Counted from the stretch's first letter, positions 1 to 6,842 are shown. The stretch is DNA of 14,719 nt from Patescibacteria group bacterium (GCA_018830585.1 JAHJSD010000065.1:1-14719); one strand, 5' to 3'. Program-made: numbers and translations. Notes: generated from the sequence alone by a model not told the origin.

Positions 1-179
1 TAAAAGTGAAAAGTGAAAAATTAAAAGTTTAGTTAAAAGTTTAAAATTGTCCGCCTTCGTAGAAAACCACGAGGCAGTCTGGCCTGCGGATGGAGGTAGG
101 CTTTCTACTTCGACGGATTTCAATCTCGCCGGATTGGAAGACGTTACGCCACGCGGATTGAGGCGTGTAGTTTCATTTT
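1..179. repeat. AT-rich 7-nt-period tract and inverted repeats, no gene
   Basis: Positions 1-50 are an AT-rich tract built from 7-nt words such as GAAAAGT (family D). Positions 50-119 hold an imperfect inverted repeat whose arms read TCCGCCTTCGTAGAAA and TTTCTACTTCGACGGA, followed by a small hairpin CAATC/GATTG near 121-136. No open frame or known RNA is recognisable. It lies just downstream of the broken minus-strand gene that ends at 180. Confidence 0.5.
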
Positions 180-655
180 TCATTCTTTCTTACCCCGTAA
201 TTTCATGATACTGGAACCTAATATCTTTGATAGCTGGTTAGTTTCCTCAAAGGCAGTTTCTTTTCTATAATAATGGTTCTCGACAAGCTCGAACAGTAAT
301 GAGTTTTTATTCTTCGAGTGAGTCTGCGAGTCGAGAAGGAATTTGTCTAAAACTGGTTCTCGATCGGGTAGGGCTTAGTTTTGGGTTTAGGTCTTTGGAT
401 AGAATCAACCAGAATTTAGTTTCATTAGCGCTTTTCAGAGCGTGATTTAAAAAATTAGTAAAATCTCGTCTTGAGCTGGCCGCTTGAGCCTCAACAATAT
501 TGGCGCCGATACTGGTTCCGGCCCTTAAAAGCTGGTCGCTAATTATCCAGGCGGCTCTTTTTTTGGGAAACTTTTCCACTAAAGGAAATCAAAAGTTTAG
601 CTAATTTTAACGCCTTAGCAATCAGCTCGTTTTTGAATTTCTTATTGTCTGTCAT
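180..655 (-). pseudogene. Four-helix-bundle protein (23S rRNA intervening-sequence family), broken
   Basis: The middle part, coded from 579 down to about 378, contains RAGTSIGANIVEA, the hallmark of the four-helix-bundle / 23S rRNA intervening-sequence protein family (usually about 115-125 residues; function unknown). The N-terminus (MTDNKKFKNELIAKALKLAK) is coded from an ATG at 655 in another frame. One extra base near 580 separates it from VEKFPKKRAAW, so a frameshift is present. The C-terminus (ETAFEETNQLSKILG, ending at the TGA at 180-182) is in yet another frame, cut off from the body by about 100 nt of repeat family E (roughly 276-376). Joining the three pieces gives a normal family member, so this is a gene broken by a frameshift and a repeat insertion. 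The 90-residue frame at 307-579 alone would lack the first and last helices. Confidence 0.85.
262..378. repeat. Family E repeat inside the four-helix-bundle gene
   Basis: It contains TCTTCGAGTGAGTCTGCGAG, then TCGAGAA, a variable part, GGTTCTCGA and an outer GTTCTCGACAAGCTCG. The same modules recur near 2496, 2817, 4470, 8632, 9358 and 10735. The two sides of the insertion match consecutive parts of the four-helix-bundle family. Confidence 0.75.
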
Positions 656-670
656 TTTTTAATTTTGAAT

Positions 671-729
671 TATCATTTTGCCTGCCCGCCGAAGCCTCGG
701 CGTAGGAGGGAACTTTTAACTTTGAACTA
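671..729. repeat. Family C palindromic repeat plus AT heptamer tract
   Basis: Positions 671-711 read in reverse match 14396-14436 inside leuS over 41 nt with one mismatch. The core is GCCCGCCGAAGCCTCGGCG with GGAGGG. It is flanked by 7-nt-period AT tracts (655-680 and 711-729). It forms the short spacer between two minus-strand genes. Confidence 0.85.
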
Positions 730-1533
730 ATACCCTGGCACCGCCACAAAGACAACGCTGGTTTCATATTCTCCGGCCGCCTGGGTATGGGAAATATTGG
801 CCTTGTAGGTGACTAACGCCGAGGAATCGGTGACCACTCCGTTATTGGACATCACGGTTTGATGGCTTTCATTTAATTCTTCGTCGGCGAACTGGCGGAA
901 GTAATCGGCGGTGGCAAAATCGGCGGGAACATCGCCGCCGTTGATATTAAAACCGAAACCGTAAGTGGTGTTTTCAGTCCAGATTTCAGCATTGGTTTCA
1001 TCGCAGTTGCCGTTGTCGCAGATGGTGTCGGTAATGTAGTTGGCGCCTGACTGAAGTTTGTGGTTTTCATAAGCCAAAATTTGGTAGCCTCCGGCGCCCC
1101 GGGTGGAAATAGTCAGGGTATTGGTGTCGGTTGATGGAGTTTGGGGGCTTAAACTGCCTAAATCAATGGCCAAATCGGAAATGGTAAATCTGAAGGGGTG
1201 GATTGAATGAACATACTGGAAACCGGAGCGGACTTTGTATCCGGTTCCGGTATAAAGCCCGGGCGAAATCTGACCCATGGTAATGCCTAAGTTGTAATTG
1301 GTTGAACTCGGCTTGCCGCCGGAAATATTGATGTTGCCCCATTGGATCCGGTAGCTGTCGGATTCCATATTAACCGCTCGCCCTTGGCGAGCGGTTAATA
1401 TGCTGAAAGCTAAAAGTGTAAGGCTGAAAGCAAAAGGGGAAAGGATGATAATTTTGAATTTTGATTTGCCGCGCCCGCCATCGCTACGCTCAGGCGTTGC
1501 GGGCGGGCAGTTTTTACTTTTGCATTTTGACAT
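727..1533 (-). CDS. Secreted protein of unknown function
   Basis: 268 residues. A hydrophobic segment at about residues 27-47 looks like a signal peptide or anchor, followed by a polar beta-rich body with motifs such as YRIQWGNINI, SSTNYNLGITMGQ and GTGYKVRSGFQY. I recognise the type as a secreted protein common in Microgenomates-like genomes, but I know no function. Residues 2-26 are coded by repeat DNA (a family C copy plus AT heptamers), and residues 46-56 are coded by a perfect palindrome. The present N-terminus may therefore be recent, and the ATG at 1533 is a default choice. A second ATG at 1367 would give a protein without a signal peptide. It lies 20 nt behind the membrane protein gene on the same strand, so the two are probably co-transcribed. 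Confidence 0.8.
   Translation of the reverse strand: MSKCKSKNCPPATPERSDGGRGKSKFKIIILSPFAFSLTLLAFSILTARQGRAVNMESDSYRIQWGNINISGGKPSSTNYNLGITMGQISPGLYTGTGYKVRSGFQYVHSIHPFRFTISDLAIDLGSLSPQTPSTDTNTLTISTRGAGGYQILAYENHKLQSGANYITDTICDNGNCDETNAEIWTENTTYGFGFNINGGDVPADFATADYFRQFADEELNESHQTVMSNNGVVTDSSALVTYKANISHTQAAGEYETSVVFVAVPGY
1371..1401. repeat. Perfect inverted repeat inside the secreted-protein gene
   Basis: The arms ATTAACCGCTCGCC and GGCGAGCGGTTAAT are perfect complements of 14 nt around a 3-nt loop. They code for the junction between the signal peptide and the mature part. There is no T-run on either side, so it is not a standard terminator. Confidence 0.9.
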
Positions 1534-1548
1534 TTGACTTTTGAGATT
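1405..1548. repeat. Heptamer tracts flanking a family C repeat in the 5' part of the secreted-protein gene
   Basis: 1408-1441, 1447-1468 and 1510-1545 have a 7-nt period (for example AATTTTG words). The centre, about 1470-1510, is GCGCCCGCCATCGCTA, a variable middle, then TGCGGGCGGGC. The same flanks enclose a different middle at 10293-10337. All of this lies within the coding frame. Confidence 0.75.
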
Positions 1549-1553
1549 GGTTT

Positions 1554-2261
1554 TCAGTCCGTTTCTCTATCAATTAATTTTTTAAGCAGGCCACCTTCTT
1601 TAAGCAGTTTCTTGGATTTTCTTCTGATCTTTTTAATCTGGGTCTTTTGGGTGGGCGAGATCCTGGACAGGTCGGCCAAGAGCAGCGCGGTAATTTCCAC
1701 GATCTCCGAAAGTGTGTTGCGGAAATTTAAGGACAGCCAAATCAGCGTATTCCCTTCTTCGGATGCTATCGACTTTTCGCTTTTCAATAATTTTTCTTTA
1801 AAAGTGGTGATTCTTTTCTGATCGGCTAAATTTTTCAAATATTGTTTTCCGAAAAGCCGGGCCAACGGAGCGACAAAAATTAAGGAAAGAAGGCTAAGGA
1901 GATCCTGCGGAGATTGAGCCTGAAGAGAAAAAATCGCTGCTAAAATGAGGCTGTAGGAAATAGTTAGACTTGGTTGAAAAAGAAAACCGATGCCGAAGAG
2001 CAGAAAATAGCAAAGGAAAAAGAGCGGCGAGGCCGGTCCGCCGGTGGAGAAAGTTAGCAGCAGAACCGCCATCGTGATGATAATAGCGTTGATAATTTTG
2101 TCGGCCGGGCAGAATCTGTTTTTGTAAACCATTGATTTAGCCAGGTAGACGATCACTAAAGCGGCGGTTAATTGCAGGCTGTAAAAAGAGAGTCTTGGAC
2201 TCAAGGTCCAGATTTTGGCCGCCAGGCTGGTTAAAGTAAGCAGAAAAAGATTTTGCCACAT
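1554..2261 (-). CDS. Multi-pass membrane protein with a C-terminal helical (histidine-kinase-like) region
   Basis: 235 residues. The first about 130 residues are hydrophobic with roughly five membrane helices (for example ALVIVYLAKSMVY, IINAIIITMAVLLLTF and LFFLCYFLLFGIGFLF). The rest is charged and helical, with a segment around SLNFRNTLSEIVEITALLL that resembles the dimerisation helix of sensor kinases, but no clear phospho-acceptor His or ATPase domain follows. It could be a truncated or minimal sensor, or an unrelated membrane protein. The ATG at 2261 is supported by a promoter whose -10 box lies 6 nt upstream. The secreted-protein gene follows after 20 nt. Confidence 0.8.
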   Translation of the reverse strand: MWQNLFLLTLTSLAAKIWTLSPRLSFYSLQLTAALVIVYLAKSMVYKNRFCPADKIINAIIITMAVLLLTFSTGGPASPLFFLCYFLLFGIGFLFQPSLTISYSLILAAIFSLQAQSPQDLLSLLSLIFVAPLARLFGKQYLKNLADQKRITTFKEKLLKSEKSIASEEGNTLIWLSLNFRNTLSEIVEITALLLADLSRISPTQKTQIKKIRRKSKKLLKEGGLLKKLIDRETD

Positions 2262-2267
2262 GATTTC

Positions 2268-2296
2268 ATCATAGAAGAGATTGGGGCTTGAGGCAA
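2268..2296 (-). promoter_or_regulatory. Promoter for the membrane protein operon
   Basis: Read on the minus strand: -35 TTGCCT (2291-2296), 17-nt spacer, -10 TATGAT (2268-2273), then 6 nt to the ATG at 2261. This spacing places transcription start at or next to the ATG, so the message is probably leaderless. Confidence 0.65.
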
Positions 2297-2302
2297 GAGA
2301 TT

Positions 2303-2450
2303 AAACATTCTTTCTTTATTTGGTCACCTGCCTGTCCCGTACCATCTGGTACAGGGCCTGCCGGCAGGCAGGTTTAACATTAAGCATTAAACATTCTTTC
2401 TTTATTTATCATTAAGCATTAATCATTGGTCATTTAAGATTTAAGATATT
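2303..2450. repeat. Heptamer tracts enclosing a family C repeat with a nested F palindrome
   Basis: 2303-2322 and 2373-2450 repeat 7-nt words such as CATTAAG and CATTAAA. Between them, CACCTGCCTG and CCTGCCGGCAGGCAGG (family C) are separated by the 21-nt F palindrome at 2336-2356 (GTACCA, short loop, TGGTAC, flanked by CCC/GGG). Near-identical F copies lie inside family B repeats at 4284-4304 and 5208-5228. Confidence 0.8.
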
Positions 2451-2454
2451 TTTT

Positions 2455-2490
2455 CACACCCGGGGTGGGCCTTGACTCCCCGGGTGTGGA
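2455..2490. repeat. Family A palindrome
   Basis: CACACCCGGGG (2455-2465) and CCCCGGGTGTG (2478-2488) form a perfect 11-bp stem around TGGGCCTTGACT. This is an uninterrupted reference copy of the family. Confidence 0.9.
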
Positions 2491-2495
2491 TTACC

Positions 2496-2760
2496 TTTCG
2501 AGTGAGTCTAACGCGACTATAGTCCTGAGCTTGTCGAAGGAGTCGAGAAACTCCTATTTTTTCACTTTTAACTTTTCCGTCATTCTGAGCGTAGTGAAGA
2601 ATCTAGCGAAGCGTGTATTTCCGCGCTCCGATAGATCCTTCTCTCCCTGAGGGAGATCAGGATGACGGAGAGAGGGGCCTTCAGTTAGTATTTATCATTT
2701 GTCATTAAGCATTCTCTCTTTATTTAACATTTATCATTTGTCATTAATCATTGGGAACCA
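2496..2760. repeat. Tandem family E and B repeats and heptamer tract
   Basis: 2496-2555 is family E (TTTCGAGTGAGTC, TCGAGAAACTCC). 2576-2669 is family B, bounded by TCCGTCATTCTGA and TCAGGATGACGGA as inverted ends. Its right part (2634-2665) is identical over 32 nt to 10337-10368. 2690-2757 is a 7-nt-period AT tract. No gene is supported here. Confidence 0.75.
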
Positions 2761-2816
2761 TGACCAAGAACCAGAATCGAGAAAATCTTCTGACAATTTA
2801 GCAATTTGATATTTTA

Positions 2817-3100
2817 TTTTTCGAGTGAGTCCTCGGCTATCACACACCGGGTGTGTGATAGGTTGACACATCAGGAATTATTTCGATCCTGGAAACGAAA
2901 ATCTCAAAAACGATCCGGGATCGTGATTCTCGTCACCCTGAGCGAAGCCCTGTACCCACAGTACTACTACGAGAACGTGGCGAGCGTCTGGCTTAACACC
3001 CCCGGGGTGGCCTGCCTGCCGGTTTACCTGTCTGCCGACAGGCAGGTCCGCCGGTAGGAGGGCAGGCAGGGTTTTGACTCCCCGGGGGTGAAGTGGCAAT
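2817..3100. repeat. Family E, A, B and C repeats with C nested in A
   Basis: 2817-2832 is a short family E start. 2838-2860 is a near-perfect palindrome (TATCACACACC, one base, GGTGTGTGATA). 2910-2931 holds a CGATCCGGGATCG palindrome, shared as CGATCCTGGATCG near 4410. CACCCCCGGGG (2997-3007) and CCCCGGGGGTG (3080-3090) are the arms of a family A copy. Between TGG and GTTTTGACT of that copy sits a 60-nt family C element (3011-3070) with perfect ends CCTGCCTGCC and GGCAGGCAGG. No gene is supported. Confidence 0.8.
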
Positions 3101-3114
3101 TTAGCAATTACGCA

Positions 3115-3143
3115 TTACTAACCCCGCCCCGATCTTGTAAAAT
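3115..3143 (+). promoter_or_regulatory. Putative promoter of comEA
   Basis: TTACTA (3115-3120), 17-nt spacer, TAAAAT (3138-3143), then 9 nt to the ATG at 3153. The -35 box is weak (4 of 6), the -10 box is good. Confidence 0.45.
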
Positions 3144-3152
3144 GAGTTTAAA

Positions 3153-3779
3153 ATGCTCTTTTCTTTCTGGCAGTTCTGGGAAAAGCAAGGCCGGTTTGTT
3201 TTTTTCGGTTTGGGAATCGGCTTGGTTGTTTTAGGTTTAATTATCTTTTTAACTAAAGCAGATTTCTCCGCTTCGGATGTTGAGTTTCTGCCTGCTCCGG
3301 TCAAAACCGAGGAAATTTCCGGTCCGCCAAAGATAGCTGTCGACCTTGCCGGCGCGGTGGTTGACCCCGGAGTCTACCGGTTTGAAGGCGAAATCAGGTT
3401 AGGCCAGGCGATCGAAACAGCCGGCGGGTTTACCGATCAGGCTGATCAGGATTGGGTTGCCAAACATTTAAACCTAGCCGGGGAGATTAAAGACGGGGCC
3501 AAGTTCTATATTCCTACTGCCGGGGAAGAATTTTCCTTAACCGACGGCGAAGCAGGGCCGAGCGGCTTGGTTGCCGGAGCCAGTACCGGATTGGTTAAAA
3601 TCAACTCCGCTTCCCAGAAAGAATTGGAATCTTTGCCGGGAATAGGGCCTTCTTTCGCCTCAGCGATCATCGAATACCGCGAGAAAAACAATGGTTTTAT
3701 CACTGTTGAGGAAATTGTCGCCGTTTCCGGTATCGGCCCAAAAACTTTTGAGAAAATAAAGGATAAAATCGAGCTTTGA
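3153..3779 (+). CDS. comEA: ComEA-type DNA-binding competence protein
   Basis: 208 residues. ComEA is the envelope DNA receptor that passes double-stranded DNA to the ComEC channel. One membrane anchor lies at about residues 14-34 (FVFFGLGIGLVVLGLIIFL). An SLBB domain follows at about 60-120 (IAVDLAGAVVDPGVYRF, AGGFTDQADQDW). A pair of helix-hairpin-helix motifs closes the protein at about 147-208 (VKINSASQKELESLPGIG and AVSGIGPKTFEKIKDKI). The order anchor, SLBB, HhH is that of standard ComEA, and length is normal. A promoter-like sequence lies just upstream. comEC follows only after 1.66 kb of repeat-rich DNA, whereas the two genes are normally adjacent, so the gap has probably grown by insertion. 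Confidence 0.93.
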   Translation: MLFSFWQFWEKQGRFVFFGLGIGLVVLGLIIFLTKADFSASDVEFLPAPVKTEEISGPPKIAVDLAGAVVDPGVYRFEGEIRLGQAIETAGGFTDQADQDWVAKHLNLAGEIKDGAKFYIPTAGEEFSLTDGEAGPSGLVAGASTGLVKINSASQKELESLPGIGPSFASAIIEYREKNNGFITVEEIVAVSGIGPKTFEKIKDKIEL

Positions 3780-3846
3780 TTCAATTGGAGGGTTGGTTGG
3801 CCTTGAAACTTTGGCTAAACAGGAAGCGGCTAAACGGTGGGGGAAT

Positions 3847-4077
3847 TTAACGGGTAGAAATTGGTCTGTCCGGTGCTATTCCTGCCGGACATGTCAGGCC
3901 TGTTCTCCATGCCCTCCTTATTCGGCATTGTCTTTTATCGACGTGATATTCCGCTGTTGCGGGCTGGTTGGGGCCGGGCGCTCTTTTAAGGGTAGTTATC
4001 GCTCCACATCTTCTTGCCGGTACTGTTGGAACGCCGTTTTCAAAACAAGGAGCCTTTTTACCTTTTGCTTCTGCCAT
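3847..4077 (-). CDS. Possible small leaderless gene or promoter-driven RNA
   Basis: A 76-codon frame that begins MAEAKGKKAPCFENGVP, with four Cys and many Pro and Arg. It is unrecognised. The case for a real unit is the promoter just upstream (-35 TTGACA, 18 nt, -10 TAAAAT, 6 nt, ATG), which is built like that of the frame at 5029. The codon pattern is not convincing. The opposite strand carries a hydrophobic frame with two stops (TAA near 3848, TGA near 3942) that could be a decayed membrane protein. The transcript may instead be an untranslated RNA. Confidence 0.3.
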   Translation of the reverse strand: MAEAKGKKAPCFENGVPTVPARRCGAITTLKRAPGPNQPATAEYHVDKRQCRIRRAWRTGLTCPAGIAPDRPISTR

Positions 4078-4083
4078 TGGCCT

Positions 4084-4113
4084 ATTTTACCCCCTTTTTC
4101 CAATAATTGTCAA
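4084..4113 (-). promoter_or_regulatory. Strong minus-strand promoter, copy 1
   Basis: On the minus strand: TTGACA (4108-4113), 18-nt spacer, TAAAAT (4084-4089), 6 nt, ATG at 4077. The spacer contains AAAAAGGGGG. The same arrangement, with the same spacer length and G-run, recurs at 5036-5065. Confidence 0.7.
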
Positions 4114-4164
4114 ATTTAGCCTCAGGAAAGCCAGGATCCGTGGTCTTTTGCGAACGGGACTCCT

Positions 4165-4321
4165 CATTGTAGAGCGGTACACCCCCGAGAGCGGTACACC
4201 CCCGAGCGGTACACCCCCGGGGTGTCCCAGGTATGACACCCCGGGGGTGTTGACTATAATAACCTCGTCATTCTGAGCGTAGCCCCGTACCATTTGGTAC
4301 AGGGCGAAGCGAAGAATCCCC
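4165..4321. repeat. Family A and B composite, copy 1 (with F nested in B)
   Basis: ATTGTAGAG, GGTACACCCCCG three times, then CACCCCCGGGG TGTCCCAGG and TATGACACCCCGGGGGTG (family A, to about 4251). Family B follows (CGTCATTCTGAGCGTAG, then CGAAGCGAAGAATCCCC) with the 21-nt F palindrome nested at 4284-4304. It is nearly identical in order to 5087-5245, except that copy 2 has an extra 37-nt element. Confidence 0.85.
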
Positions 4322-4685
4322 TAATCTCCAGACAACTTACCTTACAAGGGGGCCCGTCTGTTCGCCTCGCGGCGGAGCGGGCTGGGCGCTAAGCCTTCCT
4401 TGGTTAAAATCCGATCCTGGATCGTGATTATCCAAAAAACAACTCTGCAGGCACGAGCCTGCGCGTATCTTATTCTTCGAGCCCTTCGACAGGCTCAGGG
4501 TAAACTTGTGTCGAGAAGAATTCGTCTAAGGATAGTTCTCGACCGAACCCGACTTGGTTCTCAACAGGTCTGCTTGCCCACCACAGGTGGGTAAACCGGT
4601 AGACCTTATACCAGACCGGGACGGGTTTTGATTCCTCGGGGGTGGATTGGACATTAGGTACTACACTCCCGGGGTGTAGTACCTG
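4322..4685. repeat. Mixed repeats, no gene
   Basis: 4360-4390 holds a GCCTCGC/GCGG module like those at 5283 and 10820. 4410-4422 is CGATCCTGGATCG. 4447-4462 is the hairpin GCAGG/CCTGC. About 4470-4600 is a family E copy (GTTCTCGACCGA matches 10778-10789). 4622-4645 is the right half of family A. AGGTACTACAC (4656-4666) and GTGTAGTACCT (4674-4684) form a perfect 11-bp stem. No coding frame is convincing. Confidence 0.6.
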
Positions 4686-4722
4686 GATCTAAGTGACTTG
4701 GTACCATTGTGAATTTATTTAA

Positions 4723-5029
4723 TTAAGATAAGAGCTGTTTATTGCCCAAGACGTTGACTAAAGCTAAAGACACAAATTCCCGCAGAAGACCATCCGGCCT
4801 TTTTTCTAAAGGACATTTCCCTACCAGTCTCATTTGTCCGCAACGCACAGGGTGAAAGTGTAATGCTGTTTCGGTTTCTTTCACTGTACGACGATAAGGC
4901 GAACCGTCGGTAGGGGGGCCCCCAGTTCTTCTGTAAGTTATTCTGTCTACTGATCGGCACCGCACCGCATGAATCCGGTGGATCGCCACAGGGAGGAGTT
5001 CTTAAACTTTCTATTGTTAGTTTCGCCAT
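4723..5029 (-). pseudogene. Small unrecognised gene with a probable frameshift, leaderless promoter
   Basis: From the ATG at 5029 the frame starts MAKLTIESLRTPPCGDPPDS and continues plausibly to about 4890. After that the protein-like reading is in the neighbouring frame, which ends FVSLALVNVLGNKQLLS at 4723. Joined, they give about 100 residues of unknown function with several Cys. A sequencing error, a real frameshift or programmed slippage could explain this. The start is fixed by a strong promoter 6 nt upstream. Confidence 0.45.
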
Positions 5030-5035
5030 AATGCT

Positions 5036-5065
5036 ATTTTACCCCCTTTTTGTGCTAATTGTCAA
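5036..5065 (-). promoter_or_regulatory. Strong minus-strand promoter, copy 2
   Basis: On the minus strand: TTGACA (5060-5065), 18-nt spacer with AAAAAGGGGG, TAAAAT (5036-5041), 6 nt, ATG at 5029. The upstream side begins with the same GTGTACC and CTCTACAAT junction to a family A repeat as copy 1. Confidence 0.75.
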
Positions 5066-5086
5066 CTTTAAAATTCGGGTTTGGAT

Positions 5087-5245
5087 TGTAGAGTGGTACA
5101 CCCCCGGGGTGTCCCAGGCCTGCCCGCCGAAGCTAAGCTTGGCGATGCGGGCGGGTATGACACCCCGGGGGTGTTGACCAGAATAACCTCGTCATTCTGA
5201 GCGTAGCCCCGTACCATTCGATACAGGGCGAAGCGAAGAATCCCC
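5087..5245. repeat. Family A and B composite, copy 2, with a 37-nt family C insertion
   Basis: It has the same order as 4165-4321, but between CCCAGG and TATGAC it carries 5119-5155, which begins CCTGCCCGCC and ends GCGGGCGGG, with an inner AAGC/GCTT hairpin. The following family B part again contains an F palindrome (5208-5228). Confidence 0.9.
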
Positions 5246-5441
5246 TCGAAATTGGCAACTTACTCTTCGAAAGGTAACCTGTCCGCTCGCCTCGCTGAGT
5301 GATTGAAGCGGGTTCGCCGGGAGGGGCAGGAACTAGATCAACCCAAGAGATCCCTGGTTAGTGTCTCCAACCCATTAAACAGCTTCTAAATTACTGCTTA
5401 CCAACCCAAACCCGGTTTTCAAATGTTAAATTAAAAAGAGG

Positions 5442-6731
5442 ATGATTCTTTTTTTTGTTCTCTTGCTTTTGTTTCGTTTTTGGTCTGACTGGCGTTTAGG
5501 GGAGAAATTTGTTTTAGGACAGAAGATAAAATTAAGTTATTGCCTGTCTGATCAGCCTTTTTATAGTAAAACTAATCAGACTTTTTATTACCAAAACCAT
5601 TTTTCAAAATTAAAAATTGTTGTTCCGATCGATCCCCGTTTTGACTTTGGCGATTGTTTAGAAATCATCGGCGAAATAGTTGACTGTCCCAAATCAAGCA
5701 GAACTGATCGCTGTCTGCTAAATCCATTAATTTCACAGTTTAATAATCAAAAAGAGCCTCGGGTTTTAGCCGGGTTTTTGACAAAGAAACTTCGCTTTTT
5801 TAGGGAAAAAATGGCTGAAAGTTTTCTTGGGGCGATGCCTTCGCCCGAGTCCGATCTTTTATCCGGTATTGTTTTGGGGTTAAAACAACAGTTAGGCCCG
5901 GATTTTTATCGCCAATTGCGATTGACTGGCACTCTGCACATAGTGGTTGCCAGCGGTTACAACTTCTCTCTGATAGGCGAGCGGCCGGTGAACTTTCTGG
6001 CCTTCTTTCTGGGAAGATTGCCGGCGGTTGTTTTAGGAATTTTTCTGGTTTGGCTTTATGTTGGCATAGTCGGCTTTGAACCGCCAGTGATCAGGGCGGC
6101 AATAATGCTCTCGTTTTTATTTTTGGCCCAGTTGGCAGGCAGGAAATTCGACCGTTGGCGGGTTTTGGCGGCCACGGTCTACCTGATGCTGTTTTTTAAA
6201 CCGGATTTAATTGCTGATGTCAGTTTTCAGCTAAGCTTGACCGCCCTGATCGGGGTAATGTTAGGGGATAGCCTTTTTGGCAAACTGAAAAAAATTCCTG
6301 TCTTTGGTTCCGGGTTGGCGGCGACCTTATCGGCCCAGTTATTGGTCCTGCCGGTCATCTGTTGGCATTTCGGCGCCACTTCCTTGATCGCTCCTTTGGT
6401 TAACGCCTTAATCCTACCTCTGATTCCTTGGATTACCGGAATCGGTTTCGTCAGTTTGGCTTTTTTATGGTCGCCTTTTTTAAACAAAATCATTCTTCTG
6501 GGGCTATATCCCTTGCTCTGGTGGTCTGTTTTGGTCGTAGAAAGCCTCTCCCGGGTTCCTAAAGCTGAATTTTCTTTAAAAATAAATGGCTATCAAGTGA
6601 TTTTTTATTATTTAGTTTTCTTTTTTCTTTTCCACAAATTGTCCTCAAAAAAAGAGCAGGGGAAACAGCGCCGGAAAGGTGACGGTAGTTCTTCGCAAGG
6701 ATCAAATAATTCTTTAGGGCAGCCATTCTAA
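5442..6731 (+). CDS. comEC: ComEC/Rec2-type DNA channel, N-terminal and membrane part only
   Basis: 429 residues. ComEC forms the inner-membrane channel that takes up single-stranded DNA. An N-terminal hydrophobic segment and an OB-like region (about 1-95, with KIVVPIDPRFDFGDCLEIIG) precede the competence domain. That domain contains TGTLHIVVASGYNFSLI (about 161-177) and GFEPPVIRAAIM (211-222), both typical, and roughly seven further membrane helices to about residue 400. The protein ends in a short polar tail. The C-terminal metallo-beta-lactamase domain found in one-piece ComEC (usually 700-800 residues in total) is missing here and is coded separately at 7620-8573. AGAGG abuts the ATG and TTAAAT lies 10 nt upstream, so the start is plausible. 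Confidence 0.94.
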   Translation: MILFFVLLLLFRFWSDWRLGEKFVLGQKIKLSYCLSDQPFYSKTNQTFYYQNHFSKLKIVVPIDPRFDFGDCLEIIGEIVDCPKSSRTDRCLLNPLISQFNNQKEPRVLAGFLTKKLRFFREKMAESFLGAMPSPESDLLSGIVLGLKQQLGPDFYRQLRLTGTLHIVVASGYNFSLIGERPVNFLAFFLGRLPAVVLGIFLVWLYVGIVGFEPPVIRAAIMLSFLFLAQLAGRKFDRWRVLAATVYLMLFFKPDLIADVSFQLSLTALIGVMLGDSLFGKLKKIPVFGSGLAATLSAQLLVLPVICWHFGATSLIAPLVNALILPLIPWITGIGFVSLAFLWSPFLNKIILLGLYPLLWWSVLVVESLSRVPKAEFSLKINGYQVIFYYLVFFFLFHKLSSKKEQGKQRRKGDGSSSQGSNNSLGQPF

Positions 6732-6751
6732 CTCTCCTATAGTAAGTCGCT

Positions 6752-6775
6752 ATTTTACGTCGATCGACGTAAAAT
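6752..6775. promoter_or_regulatory. 24-nt perfect palindrome, operator candidate
   Basis: ATTTTACGTCGA and its exact complement TCGACGTAAAAT lie 20 nt after the comEC stop. A second part-copy, CGATCGACGTAAAAT (6827-6841), directly abuts the -35 box of the regulator gene. The pairing of a full site and a promoter-proximal site suggests a binding site for a dimeric repressor, possibly the PaaX-family protein itself. Confidence 0.6.
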
Positions 6776-6842
6776 AATAACCACTTTTTTAGCCTCAAGA
6801 TCCTATAGCCTGTACGGATTTGGCGCCGATCGACGTAAAATA

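Noticed and set aside
1371..1401. Transcription terminator
   Set aside because: The 14-bp hairpin has no T-run on either side and lies inside a coding frame.
2806..3099. Plus- and minus-strand frames of 73-83 codons
   Set aside because: They consist of translated A, B and C repeats only.
3782..4130. Plus-strand hydrophobic frame after comEA
   Set aside because: It has two in-frame stops (near 3848 and 3942) and no family that I recognise, and a strong promoter reads the other strand. It may be a decayed membrane gene, but the support is too thin for a feature of its own.
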